Shown: piece by piece, positions 1-9,681 of the stretch | Layout: the number at the start of each line of letters is the position of its first letter | Position numbering within the stretch: the stretch's first letter is position 1 | From: Paenibacillus guangzhouensis | GTDB taxonomy: Bacteria; Bacillota; Bacilli; Paenibacillales; Paenibacillaceae | Direction of reading: 5' to 3' | Assembly (NCBI RefSeq): GCF_009363075.1 | Contig: NZ_CP045293.1 | Location: 2,170,001 to 2,234,000 of the forward strand | Length of the DNA stretch: 64,000 nucleotides | Translations under genes and position numbers: made by a program | Notes under the pieces: model-generated | The model's input: only the letters and a program-made list of their open reading frames with translations | What the model was told of the DNA's origin: nothing | The model's database searches: none

Positions 1-3000
1 TATCCTCAGCCCATGCCGTTACAGATGTGTCAGTAAAGGAGACATGTGAATAGGCAGCCGCATACTGGCTAAAGCGCTTTGCCATAAATTCAACGTTGCC
101 TGTTGCCGAATTATATTTGCCGTTCTTCACAACTTCGAGCTTGCCATTACTATCTTTGTAATAAATGATAATGTTGTTTGACTTTTCCCCAGCTTTCATT
201 TTGTAAGGGATACCTATTTGCACGCCACTTCCGATAAGGTTGTTGATCTTCTTTTCGTCAATGCGAAGTCTGAAATCATAGACCGTTCTTCCATTCAACT
301 GCCCCTGAACGGTTGCCGGCAGATTAGCTGCGTCTACCGCTTCCACAGTAAGGTGGATAATGGATGCAGCAGTTCCGCCATTTTTGCTAATCAGCTCCGG
401 ATTAATCGTAACGGTTGCTAAGCCAGTATCCAGCAGAATGGCTTTAATGTTGCTGTCCGTCAAAATATTCTGTGCCGGAATGTCCAAATTCACTTTCTTT
501 GTACCTTCAGCCATTTTCACGACAATTGTAATTCTGTGATCTGTCGCATCATGTAATGCCGCTCTAATGTCTTCTGGCTTAACAATAGCTACAGCCACAC
601 CATTTGCATCGGTTATTGGTTGAACGATAACTTTGCCGGAATCGGACGTCGTCGTTGGCTTACTCGGTGTACTTGGCGAACTGACTCCTGGCGATTCGCC
701 TCCGCCTCCCGTATTCGACGTTGCTTTTACCGTGATCACCGCAGTAGCTTCCTTACCTCCATCGGCAGTCGTAACTTTAATCGTTGCTGTTCCCACAGCA
801 ATAGCCGTTACTTTACCTGTTGTGCTATCCACTATTGCTACACCTGGTTTGTCTGACGACCATATTACTGCTTGGTTCGTCGCGCCTGCAGGCGCAATTG
901 TTGCTGCCAGTGTTTGCGTGCCGCCTACTGTGAGATCAACTTTCGTTGGAGTCACTGAAACTCCCGTTACCGGCACTTTTACCGCAGTTACAGTTACAAC
1001 TGCTGTTGCTGTATGACCACCGTCTGCTGTTGTTACCGTGATCGTGGCTGTTCCTGTTCCAACTGCCGTTACTTTACCTGTATGATCAACCTTTGCAATG
1101 CCAGTGTCGCTCGAGGTCCAAGTTACCTCTTCATTGCTTACATTTACCGGTTGGAACTTCGTTTTCAGTACGCCTACCGATCCTACTTGTAATAAAAGAT
1201 TTGCAGGATCCAGCGATATACCTGTTACCGGAACATACGTGCCAGAAGTCGAGAAAAATGTTACAAAACTATCAATCAAGCCCTCTTTGCTTGTTATTGC
1301 ACGAATCACCTTAGCCGATGTGGCACCGATTGGCGCGGTATAAACTACGCTGTCCTTTGTCGGCAGCGAGCCATCTATCGTGTAGTAGATGGTGGCCCCT
1401 TCAATATCAGTTGTTAATGCAACCAACTTGTTTGTTGCTGTCACAAGAGGAGCCTTAGCCTTCTGCTTCACAACTTCAGGAGTGCCAGGTGCAATGGTCA
1501 AAGCACTGAAGTTAAATCCATCCCCATTAACCATGATGCGAAGCGTTTGAACGCCTGCATCCAATTTCACGACGACATAGGCTTCTTGATAATTACCCCA
1601 GCCTCCCGTAGACGGTATGGATGCAGAGCCTTTAAGCGTTCCGTTTGATAATACCGAAGCGGAAACACCGCCTTGTGGCGTAGCATATTGGAGACGTACT
1701 TTATAGTAGCCCTCCTGAGGGACATTGATGAGATAATCGAATGTGGATCCTGCAACGGTGTACCCGAGGTTATTCATCGTACTTCCGTACTGAATCACCT
1801 GTTGGCCCGCTGCGACAAACTTATCGGCCTCAACCTTGATGACCCCGTCGCTTCCGGCTGTTTGTGTAATCACGGGTTCAAAAGTGATATTCTGCATATC
1901 AAACGAGCCGCTGTTTCCTTGAATACGCATGATTTGTTCTCCAGCCTGAAGTTGTACCGTAAGCCGAGCGCCTACCCAGGCTGTCGAACCATACAGATTC
2001 GGAATAGCGTAAGAGCCGAGAGTGCTGAGATTTTCAGACTGCAAGAGGAATCCTCCACCGTTCGGAGAGGTTACCTTTAGGGTAACTGCATATTTACCCG
2101 AAGCAGGCACGTTAATCTTAAATTCAGCCCAATCACCTGTATCTACACCTGTGAGTTTGGCGTCTGAAGTGTCCGCGTCATTGATGGCAACACCTGATAA
2201 TTGATAGTAGTCGTTAGCCGTTACCGGGCCAGGCAGAATATCGGTGGCATTCGTTTTGTGTCCAGTCCCCCTCAGCATGACACTACCTATCAACGTTTGA
2301 CTAGGTTCTGTATCTGAGTACGTCGATGCCGTCACCGTCAACGGCGTATTCACGTAATATGGCGTATTATCCCACCTCAATTGAACATTGACTTGATCCG
2401 GACTCGCATAGGTTACTTTGCCTATCGTAATCCCCATGGCAGCCGCTTCAGCGCCTAGCTTAATGGTGCCAAGCTTTGTCCCATACGTCATGCCTGTTAC
2501 CGACAGGGAGATCTCCTTATGATCCACATTGTAAGGCAGAGATTCCGGCGTGACGGCCATTACCACGGGATCCTTCTGATCCAGCACAATGCGATTCCAC
2601 TTGTACGTAATGACGGATTTCGCTGGAATTTGTGCAGCCACTTGCGTGCCGTCGCTAACGAGTTTGAACGTTTGTGTGATATCGGTCTGATTGGCGACAA
2701 CGGAAACAATGGTTTTCTTGTCTGGGCTCATAAACGAAACGTTCGTTACGTGATCCTTTGACCCATAACTACTGTCAATCCGGATGTAGTCCGGCTTTAC
2801 AAACTTCGAGTAGTTACCCAGCAAGTAATATTCCGGCGTCAGCCAATAATTGTCCGGATTACTGGAATCCTGAATGACCATAGTCGGATCCGGTGTACCG
2901 ACCCATTGATGGGTGGCAATATCACTGTCGAGCATAAGAACCCACGAATTGTAGCTCTTAGCCCAGTTACGGAAATATTGCGCTATTCGGTCTGCACCCA

Positions 3001-6000
3001 CAGTGCCCCAAACAGCTCGCTCTGTCAGATAAATATTCTCGGTTGGATACAGGTCATGCAGCTTCGTCATCATCGATGGATCGCCACCATAGTCGTGGAA
3101 AGCCGTACCGTCAATGGCATCGCGATTAGATGCATCGGCCAACATCGGCGCGGGATAATTCATCGTGTCGCTGAAGTTATGGTCGAAGATCCAAAGCTTC
3201 ACATCGAGACCAGCCGCAGTTAGTTTCTGATGCAACAGCTTGCCAAGCTCGGCTTCCTGCTGCCAAGGCATTTTAGTGCTCGGATACTCAATCTCTAGAA
3301 GCGGTTCGTTCTGCAGTGTCATTGCTGAAATGTTGATACCCTGCTCTTTATAAGCTTGAATAAATTTAACGTAATAATCCGCCAAAATAGGCAGGTATTC
3401 GTCTTTCACCGAGCCTTTGATCATACTATCCGTCGTTTTCATCCAACCCGGAGGACTCCATGGCGAAGCGAAGAACTTCATCTCTGGATTGATAGCTATG
3501 ATTTTCTTAAGTACTGGAATAATGCCATAATCGATATCTTTTTGAATGGAGAAATGCGCCAGATTGGGGTCGGTTTGACCTGCCGGCATGTCGTCATACG
3601 AATAGAATTTACGGGAAGTAAAATCCGCCGTACCGATTGTAAGGCGCGTCATACTCATGCCTATGCCATTTGTATTACTCACCAGTTTGGTCAACAGCTC
3701 ATTTTGCTTGGCATCCGACATCTTGGTTATATTGAAAATCGTCGACTCCTCCATCGAGGTGCCCATGCCGGTAATTGTTTGATATTGTTTGTTCGGATCA
3801 ATATTGATCGTAGTCGCATAGACGTCATTGCCTACGCTTGTCAGATCAAGATTCGCTTGAGGTGTCAGCTGTTTAACTTCATCGCCGGGTTGCCATCGCG
3901 GGGCATAATACCATAACATGCTTTGGCTGCTGCGTTCGCTCGAAAGCCAACTCTGGACCATACCCTGACCGCCCGGAACCGGATTCTGCGGGATAATTGC
4001 GCCACCTCCGTTTCCACCCTGTTGGGGTGCAGGACCAAAGCCTGTGGAGCCGAACCAGTTGAAGTTTAGGCCGCCATTCGTAAACTGCATCTTGATCTTT
4101 TGCACGCCTGCTTCCAAATGAACACCATTGACAGTCGCCGTCTTCCAGGTTTGCCAGCCGCCAGTATAGCCGACTCCTTTCAGTTCCCCAAGTGTATGGC
4201 CGCTAGCATCTATGATGAGTATGCCAGAGTTCGTAGTACCCGCGTCGCCTCCTGCATAGCGGAAGTCTATATCATAGGTTCCGCTAACCGGAACATCAAT
4301 CAAATATTCAAGCCAAGCACCGCCGTAAGTATAGCCGATATCCTGACCGCCGCCTGTATCGGACGAATTTTCGCTTTTTAAACCGTCGGATTTAGCCGTA
4401 TAATTCTCTGCTTCGACTTTATCATAAGGGTCTTTTGGTCCAGGCTTGTCAGGCATGATGGGTAATGTTGGAGTTTCCTCCGCTTTCGTCAGTCCATAAC
4501 CATAATTAAATAGCACATATTTGGGTTCCAGATTGGATTGTCCCGCGACCGGATTTGTATATGCTTCTGTATAAAACGGCCAACGAACCGGTAATTTACC
4601 TGTGAAATCCTTGTCACCGAACAATACGTCAGCAACGCCTTCACCTTCCGTACCGGGCAGCCACGCCTCCACAAGTCCTGCCCAATCATTCAATCGGTCG
4701 CCGATCATAAGTGGGCGTCCGGAAACAAGGACAACGATCGTCGGTACACCGGAAGATTTGATATTGTCCAACGTCGCCAAGTCTTCCGAATCAAGCTTCA
4801 GTTTGTTCAATCCGTCACCGTTGCTTTCAGCATAAGGCGTTTCGCCTATGAAAGCGATTGCAACATCGTTGCCCTCTGCACCCCGGCCGTGCTTGTTGTA
4901 CGTGACTTTCTTTGTGCTGCCTACCGCCTGTTGAATACCTTGCAGTAACGTTGTTCCGGACGTCGTGTTGCCCTTAGCTCCCTGCCATGTAATTGACCAC
5001 CCGCCGGATTGCAGACCGATATCCGAGGCACTCTTACCTGCCACAAAAATCTTCTTCATCCCAGACAGCTGTGAGAGAATCGGAGAGCCGTTCACCTTGT
5101 CGTTCTTCAACAAGACAAGAGACTCACTGACTGCCTTGCGTGCCAGCTCGCGGTGTTCAGCGGAGCCGAACATTCCAGCCAGCTTCTTATCCGTCATTGG
5201 ATGTTCGAACACACCTGATTCGAACTTAACGCGCAGAATACGGGTAACGGCATCGTCGATACGCTCCAGCGAGATCCCGCCCTCAGCAACCAATGCCTTC
5301 AGATTCATGATCGTCGCCTTCCAGTCCGTAGGCATCATCAGCATATCTACACCAGCGTTAACCGCAACGCGGATCTGATTCTTCAAGCCACTGACATTTT
5401 TACCGTCCCAGTCCTTCGTAATCTGTTGCACCGCATTATAATCAGAAATGACAAAGCCGGTAAAACCCAATTTCCCTTCACCATCACCTTTGAGGACATC
5501 AGTCAAAAGACGCTTATTCGCATGCATTTTCAAACCTTGAATGCTGCTATAGGAAGCCATGACGGTCCGTGCCCCAGCGTCAATCGCTGCTTTGTATATT
5601 GGCAAATCCAACGCTGTAACCTGCTCTTCTGTCATACCTGTTACATTACCTTGGTTCACTCCGTCTTCCGTTAAACCTTCGCCAAAGAAATGCTTCGCTG
5701 TAGCCACCACGCGGTCTGTACGTTTCAGTTGGTCTCTTGTCGCACCCTGAAGTCCTTTAATGAAGGCCGCTCCCATTTCACCAACAAGCTCCTGATTGTC
5801 GCTAAAGCCCTCGTAGGAGCGTCCCCATTGAAGATTTTGCGGATCCGCGATGGTCGGCGCGAACGCCCAATTCGTTCCTGCGGCTTTAATTTCCTTTGCC
5901 GCTGCGATGCCGATTTGCTCGACGAATTCTGTATCACGCGTCGCACCCAGAGCAATATTATGCGGGAATAGCGTTGCGCCAAGCAGGTTACTGTTGCCGT

Positions 6001-6400
6001 GAATCGCGTCAACCCCATATAGGATGGGAATGCCTAGACGAGTGGATAATGCTCCCGATTGGTAAGAATCGACGAGTGATGCCCAATTCTCGCGGGTGCT
6101 GTCGGATTGCTTGCCATTCGGGAACGAACCTCCACCGCTGAGTACAGAACCCAAGTAGTAATTCTGCACATCGTCGGGTGTGACGGACGCCCGCTCAGCT
6201 TGTACCATTTGACCAACCTTTTCGTCCAATGACATTCTGGAGAGCAGGTCGCCGACCCGCTCCTCTACTGCTTTTGAACTATTCCAGTAAATGGCTAGCT
6301 CCGTTGGATTTTTCCCCTCGTTGGCAAATACCGCTGTTCCGGATAATGATGAGCTGAGCATAATTCCTGCTGATAATACGGATAACTTGCGTTTCCACAT
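1..6400 (-). CDS. Giant secreted GH3 + CBM6 + GH30 multidomain glucanase with SLH anchor (C-terminus beyond window)
   Basis: An open frame of 2,133 codons without a stop runs off the left edge. The start is the ATG at 6400 behind GGGAGGAG. A signal peptide covers about residues 1-26 (cleavage near AVFA/NEG). GH3 beta-glucosidase N- and C-domains lie at about 35-640, with the nucleophile in VISDYNAV (D320). A CBM6 follows at about 660-790. A GH30 domain (about 825-1270) has SPWSPPGWMK, acid/base E1032 in LQNEPLLE and nucleophile E1127 in YLTERAVWG. Then come an Ig/TIG-like region, two CBM6/35-like modules (about 1390-1510 and 1520-1637), a chitobiase C-terminal type module (YYTIDGSLPT, about 1647-1690), two Big2 repeats (1724-1888), a Ser/Pro/Thr linker, a pre-SLH module, and the start of an SLH domain (FTDTSVTAWAED). 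Families and catalytic residues are read from motifs. The proposed role is cell-surface breakdown of beta-1,6/1,3-glucan to glucose, an inference from neighbours. It is the last gene of the left-hand glucan locus. Confidence 0.9.
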   Translation of the reverse strand, partial: MWKRKLSVLSAGIMLSSSLSGTAVFANEGKNPTELAIYWNSSKAVEERVGDLLSRMSLDEKVGQMVQAERASVTPDDVQNYYLGSVLSGGGSFPNGKQSDSTRENWASLVDSYQSGALSTRLGIPILYGVDAIHGNSNLLGATLFPHNIALGATRDTEFVEQIGIAAAKEIKAAGTNWAFAPTIADPQNLQWGRSYEGFSDNQELVGEMGAAFIKGLQGATRDQLKRTDRVVATAKHFFGEGLTEDGVNQGNVTGMTEEQVTALDLPIYKAAIDAGARTVMASYSSIQGLKMHANKRLLTDVLKGDGEGKLGFTGFVISDYNAVQQITKDWDGKNVSGLKNQIRVAVNAGVDMLMMPTDWKATIMNLKALVAEGGISLERIDDAVTRILRVKFESGVFEHPMTDKKLAGMFGSAEHRELARKAVSESLVLLKNDKVNGSPILSQLSGMKKIFVAGKSASDIGLQSGGWSITWQGAKGNTTSGTTLLQGIQQAVGSTKKVTYNKHGRGAEGNDVAIAFIGETPYAESNGDGLNKLKLDSEDLATLDNIKSSGVPTIVVLVSGRPLMIGDRLNDWAGLVEAWLPGTEGEGVADVLFGDKDFTGKLPVRWPFYTEAYTNPVAGQSNLEPKYVLFNYGYGLTKAEETPTLPIMPDKPGPKDPYDKVEAENYTAKSDGLKSENSSDTGGGQDIGYTYGGAWLEYLIDVPVSGTYDIDFRYAGGDAGTTNSGILIIDASGHTLGELKGVGYTGGWQTWKTATVNGVHLEAGVQKIKMQFTNGGLNFNWFGSTGFGPAPQQGGNGGGAIIPQNPVPGGQGMVQSWLSSERSSQSMLWYYAPRWQPGDEVKQLTPQANLDLTSVGNDVYATTINIDPNKQYQTITGMGTSMEESTIFNITKMSDAKQNELLTKLVSNTNGIGMSMTRLTIGTADFTSRKFYSYDDMPAGQTDPNLAHFSIQKDIDYGIIPVLKKIIAINPEMKFFASPWSPPGWMKTTDSMIKGSVKDEYLPILADYYVKFIQAYKEQGINISAMTLQNEPLLEIEYPSTKMPWQQEAELGKLLHQKLTAAGLDVKLWIFDHNFSDTMNYPAPMLADASNRDAIDGTAFHDYGGDPSMMTKLHDLYPTENIYLTERAVWGTVGADRIAQYFRNWAKSYNSWVLMLDSDIATHQWVGTPDPTMVIQDSSNPDNYWLTPEYYLLGNYSKFVKPDYIRIDSSYGSKDHVTNVSFMSPDKKTIVSVVANQTDITQTFKLVSDGTQVAAQIPAKSVITYKWNRIVLDQKDPVVMAVTPESLPYNVDHKEISLSVTGMTYGTKLGTIKLGAEAAAMGITIGKVTYASPDQVNVQLRWDNTPYYVNTPLTVTASTYSDTEPSQTLIGSVMLRGTGHKTNATDILPGPVTANDYYQLSGVAINDADTSDAKLTGVDTGDWAEFKINVPASGKYAVTLKVTSPNGGGFLLQSENLSTLGSYAIPNLYGSTAWVGARLTVQLQAGEQIMRIQGNSGSFDMQNITFEPVITQTAGSDGVIKVEADKFVAAGQQVIQYGSTMNNLGYTVAGSTFDYLINVPQEGYYKVRLQYATPQGGVSASVLSNGTLKGSASIPSTGGWGNYQEAYVVVKLDAGVQTLRIMVNGDGFNFSALTIAPGTPEVVKQKAKAPLVTATNKLVALTTDIEGATIYYTIDGSLPTKDSVVYTAPIGATSAKVIRAITSKEGLIDSFVTFFSTSGTYVPVTGISLDPANLLLQVGSVGVLKTKFQPVNVSNEEVTWTSSDTGIAKVDHTGKVTAVGTGTATITVTTADGGHTATAVVTVTAVKVPVTGVSVTPTKVDLTVGGTQTLAATIAPAGATNQAVIWSSDKPGVAIVDSTTGKVTAIAVGTATIKVTTADGGKEATAVITVKATSNTGGGGESPGVSSPSTPSKPTTTSDSGKVIVQPITDANGVAVAIVKPEDIRAALHDATDHRITIVVKMAEGTKKVNLDIPAQNILTDSNIKAILLDTGLATVTINPELISKNGGTAASIIHLTVEAVDAANLPATVQGQLNGRTVYDFRLRIDEKKINNLIGSGVQIGIPYKMKAGEKSNNIIIYYKDSNGKLEVVKNGKYNSATGNVEFMAKRFSQYAAAYSHVSFTDTSVTAWAED

Positions 6401-6745
6401 TCTCAAAATCTCCTCCCTTATCATATTAAAGCCCAGAGTCTAGCCTTTTACCTTACCAGTGAACAGAACCGCGATAATCATCAAAACGGCGATACTTATT
6501 CCCGCATGTTTTAAACGCCATCTTTTCTTATACCACCCCTAAAAACAAAATTTGTAATTAAGTCTTCCTTGAACTCATTTTAGGTGAGCGGATGTGAAAT
6601 TGTTAGGTCCGTTTTTTCAGGTAACGGTGTACAATTTCAGGTTTTTTGCCAAGTACACAAAAAAAGAGGTAGGAATTCATATTCCTACCTCTGAAGCGAC
6701 CAATAAACGAGAGAAGATCGGTTATCCGCCCCATGAAATGCTAAA
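6401..6745. other. Intergenic stretch, 345 bases
   Basis: This is leader sequence for the giant GH3/GH30 gene plus the terminator of the GH64 gene. On the minus strand an open stretch of about 33 codons ends at a TAG at 6440-6442. It encodes a lysine/arginine-rich start followed by one hydrophobic segment (SIAVLMIIAVLF), but it has no ATG with a convincing ribosome binding site. It may be a small membrane-protein remnant or chance. Nothing else is recognised. Confidence 0.3.
6658..6692 (-). terminator. Rho-independent terminator after the GH64 gene
   Basis: A perfect 12-bp stem (AGAGGTAGGAAT pairing with ATTCCTACCTCT) with a 4-base loop is followed on the minus strand by a run of seven T. 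It lies about 55 bases downstream of the stop codon of the GH64 gene and separates it from the giant gene. Confidence 0.85.
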
Positions 6746-9412
6746 TTACCATCCGACCCTAACAATTAAACCTTTCGGATTGCCAATTTCCAGATAAGCG
6801 GCTTGATTGTTGACATCGTCATATGGAAAACCATAGGCCAATCCGTTAATACCATATGCATGCCAAAATTTTGAATAGTAATTGGCTGGAGCAGCTTGAT
6901 AATAATTGCCAACATTGTTCCAGTTGCTATCTGTAAATACGTGTCTATTGATTGCAGCACAAGTTTGAGCATTAGCTAACGCACCATCGCATCTGAGAAT
7001 GTCTTGTGTCGAATAACTCGAATAACCGGAAAAGTAATTCTTATTAGCCCCGCCTGCGGCAAAAGAACCATGAATTGGAGCAATAATCCGGTAAGGAGCT
7101 TGAACGGTGCCAAGCGATTTAAATGGAGAAGGCATTTCATTAGCGAATTTTACAAATAAGCCGGAACGTGTTTCAGCTTCCAATTCACCAACGGTTTTGT
7201 CATAATTTCCGGCAGTATTCACTAACCTGTGTTGAATGGGAAATCCGAACATGTCAACCCTTGTCGTGTTTCCGTGATATCCGGCTGCGTCAACTGTAAA
7301 TTCAATAAAATCAAAATAAACATCAACATTCGGGTCTGTTGGGTTTTCAATATTCGGACCGGCAAATCCATTATCATAAGTTTTAATGTAGCATTCAGTG
7401 CCTACACAAAGGAACATTCTACCTGATGTTATTCTCGGCATACTTACCCATGATGCATCGCTTATTTTGTGATAGAAGTTTGCATAATTAACCCCATTTT
7501 TCGTTAGATGGCCAGGAGCATCATTAAGCGCTAGTGAAATAGGCTGCAAATTCCCTCCTACATCCAAATAACTCCATTTTCCATTTGAGGGATTTATCCC
7601 AATAACTCCCCAGTAAATCTGATTATCCTGATAAGCTCCGTTTGTTCCATTCATGACCTTAAGTGATATCACGCCGCTGCCGGTCGGCGCTGGTATGGAC
7701 GAGGCAGGTATCGAGTATATTGAAGATGATCCACCTGTCGTGAAGTCCAACCAATTGATATTAAAGCCGCCTGCGGATGCGTACAGTCTCAGCGTTTGGT
7801 TGCCCGCCGGCAAGTTAACGCTTGCATTCACGGTTTGCCACGATTGCCATCCGCCTGTATTTGGAATGTTTGCCGTCGTTAATACTTGGCCCGAAGCATT
7901 TTTTAATTGAAGCTGACCTGTCGCATTGGGGCTTGCTATTCTGAATCCGACGGTATAATTCCCTGCGTTTTGCACATTTACACTATAATCCATCCAACTC
8001 CCTGTATTTATCCATCCAACATTCAAGCCTCCACCCGTATCGGTAGTCGCCTCTGTCTGAACGTCAAACATATTGCTGTAGCTTTCAGCTTCAATTTTCC
8101 CAGGAATAACCGCTCCGCCACTTGATGTAGCTGTCAAAGATTCACCGGTAAACGGATTATACCGAGCGATGGCAATGATGAGCCATCCTGTACTTGAAAC
8201 ACAGTTTTCCTGGCTCATTTTCCAATAGTTATTGTTCGAACCTTTTAACGAGTATGGTAATCCTCCCAATAAAGTTCCACTTGTACCTTGCTTCTTGATT
8301 AATTCATCCAAAATGGCGTTTGCCTTGGCCGTATTGCCGTTCATGTAATGCGCCGTGGACATGAATGCGGAACCTTCGAACCAAATATCCGCGCATTTAT
8401 TTCCGTTTGGCTGTCCGGTTGGTGTAACTGCTTCGGCACAATCATATTCCCAATCGAAATCATAAGCTGTCATCATGTTGGTGCCATCATAATCCAACGT
8501 ATGTACATATTTAGGATCTGCTACAGTTCCTGTACCGTTAGCATTATCGACAAAAGCAAGCGACTGTTTATAATCTCTTGTACCTGTTAAGCCCATTGAA
8601 AGGACACCCCAAGGGTTGACATCCAATGGCACGTTAGGATCGATCAGATTCGTATTGTTTTTCCATCCGCCGTTCCAACGTTTTAGCGAGTCGTTCCATA
8701 CGACGTTATCCAAGAAGTTTTTAACTCCATCAGCAGCATTGTTGTAGATCGTTGTACGATCCTGGAACACATTTGCATAGTATTTCAACACATTGTACAT
8801 ATCTTCGTTATGCTCAGTGGAGGTCCACACTTCATCCGTCCATGTATTAGGAACATCCCATTGTGTCCTGCCTCCAGAAATTCCGCCATTCGCTTTCTGG
8901 AATGTTACGGCCCAATCCAGTGCTTTCTTGACATTAGGTTGGAACCTTAAATCCCCATATTTCTTCTCATAGGTCATATAGGCCATAACCATCCAGGCCA
9001 CTGGACCAACATGTTTGCGTATTTCTTCACCGTAGCCGTTGTTCCACCAGTAAGAGTTAATCCAGGATCCGTCTGCATCTTGAAATTGAGACATTTTGGT
9101 CAAAACCTTTTCCGCTCTGACACGATCACCCTTGAGCATGAATGCAATCGCCGCTACAGCCTGATCATAGGTGTATGCAATTTGTTTGCGATTTGTCGCA
9201 TCCCACCAATCGTCAAAACTATCCACCATACCATCGCCTGCCATACCTATCGTTAAATCCTGCTGCGCCTTTAGCCACGTATAAGCTCGATCAGAAGCCA
9301 ATGCATAATCAGCCGCTGCGGTTACACTTGCCAAAGGAACTATCACTTGGATAAGCATCATAATAGCCAAAAGCACAACTGAGATGCGATTAAATCTCTT
9401 TTTAATAAGCAT
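6746..9412 (-). CDS. Secreted alpha/alpha-barrel domain + CBM6 + GH64 beta-1,3-glucanase
   Basis: An 888-residue protein. The ATG at 9412 is preferred over the one at 9430 because GAGGAG lies 7 bases in front of it. A signal peptide covers about residues 1-33. Residues about 35-425 are rich in W, Y and D with repeated helices (WLKAQQD, YTYDQAVAAIAFML, DGSWINSYWWNNGYG). This resembles an (alpha/alpha) barrel glycosidase fold, but I cannot name the family. A CBM6 follows at about 435-560 (KIEAESYSNMFDVQTE, GGFNINWLDF). The C-terminal 300 residues match GH64 laminaripentaose-producing beta-1,3-glucanases: E704 in FIEFT and D720 in RVDMFGFPIQHRL lie 16 residues apart, as do the catalytic Glu and Asp of the Streptomyces enzyme. 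The likely role is extracellular attack on beta-1,3-glucan. It has its own terminator and sits between the giant GH3/GH30 gene and an AraC-type regulator. Confidence 0.85.
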   Translation of the reverse strand: MLIKKRFNRISVVLLAIMMLIQVIVPLASVTAAADYALASDRAYTWLKAQQDLTIGMAGDGMVDSFDDWWDATNRKQIAYTYDQAVAAIAFMLKGDRVRAEKVLTKMSQFQDADGSWINSYWWNNGYGEEIRKHVGPVAWMVMAYMTYEKKYGDLRFQPNVKKALDWAVTFQKANGGISGGRTQWDVPNTWTDEVWTSTEHNEDMYNVLKYYANVFQDRTTIYNNAADGVKNFLDNVVWNDSLKRWNGGWKNNTNLIDPNVPLDVNPWGVLSMGLTGTRDYKQSLAFVDNANGTGTVADPKYVHTLDYDGTNMMTAYDFDWEYDCAEAVTPTGQPNGNKCADIWFEGSAFMSTAHYMNGNTAKANAILDELIKKQGTSGTLLGGLPYSLKGSNNNYWKMSQENCVSSTGWLIIAIARYNPFTGESLTATSSGGAVIPGKIEAESYSNMFDVQTEATTDTGGGLNVGWINTGSWMDYSVNVQNAGNYTVGFRIASPNATGQLQLKNASGQVLTTANIPNTGGWQSWQTVNASVNLPAGNQTLRLYASAGGFNINWLDFTTGGSSSIYSIPASSIPAPTGSGVISLKVMNGTNGAYQDNQIYWGVIGINPSNGKWSYLDVGGNLQPISLALNDAPGHLTKNGVNYANFYHKISDASWVSMPRITSGRMFLCVGTECYIKTYDNGFAGPNIENPTDPNVDVYFDFIEFTVDAAGYHGNTTRVDMFGFPIQHRLVNTAGNYDKTVGELEAETRSGLFVKFANEMPSPFKSLGTVQAPYRIIAPIHGSFAAGGANKNYFSGYSSYSTQDILRCDGALANAQTCAAINRHVFTDSNWNNVGNYYQAAPANYYSKFWHAYGINGLAYGFPYDDVNNQAAYLEIGNPKGLIVRVGW

Positions 9413-9681
9413 AAACACGCTCCTCATCAAAATAAATTTTATGCACTTGCCATAGCTTTACCACCAGTGCCTTCCGTATTTGTGTAAGCAATTTTATAAC
9501 ACTCATTGTACGTCCATCCTCATGGTAACGTAAGGCTTCAAATTTTAGATATAGGTTACTGTTTTTTAGGTGATTTCCTAGATATCTGTCAAAAAAGGGA
9601 CAATCTTCTCAAAATTCTTGAGTGACTGTACCTTTTTCGCATCGGTGGGACTTTTCAGTGACCTCATTGAAGCCAGCCTCT

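Noticed and set aside
633-1016. Plus-strand open frame rich in V, T, P
   Set aside because: It is the mirror of the Big2 repeats of the giant gene on the minus strand; low-complexity antisense frame without a ribosome site.
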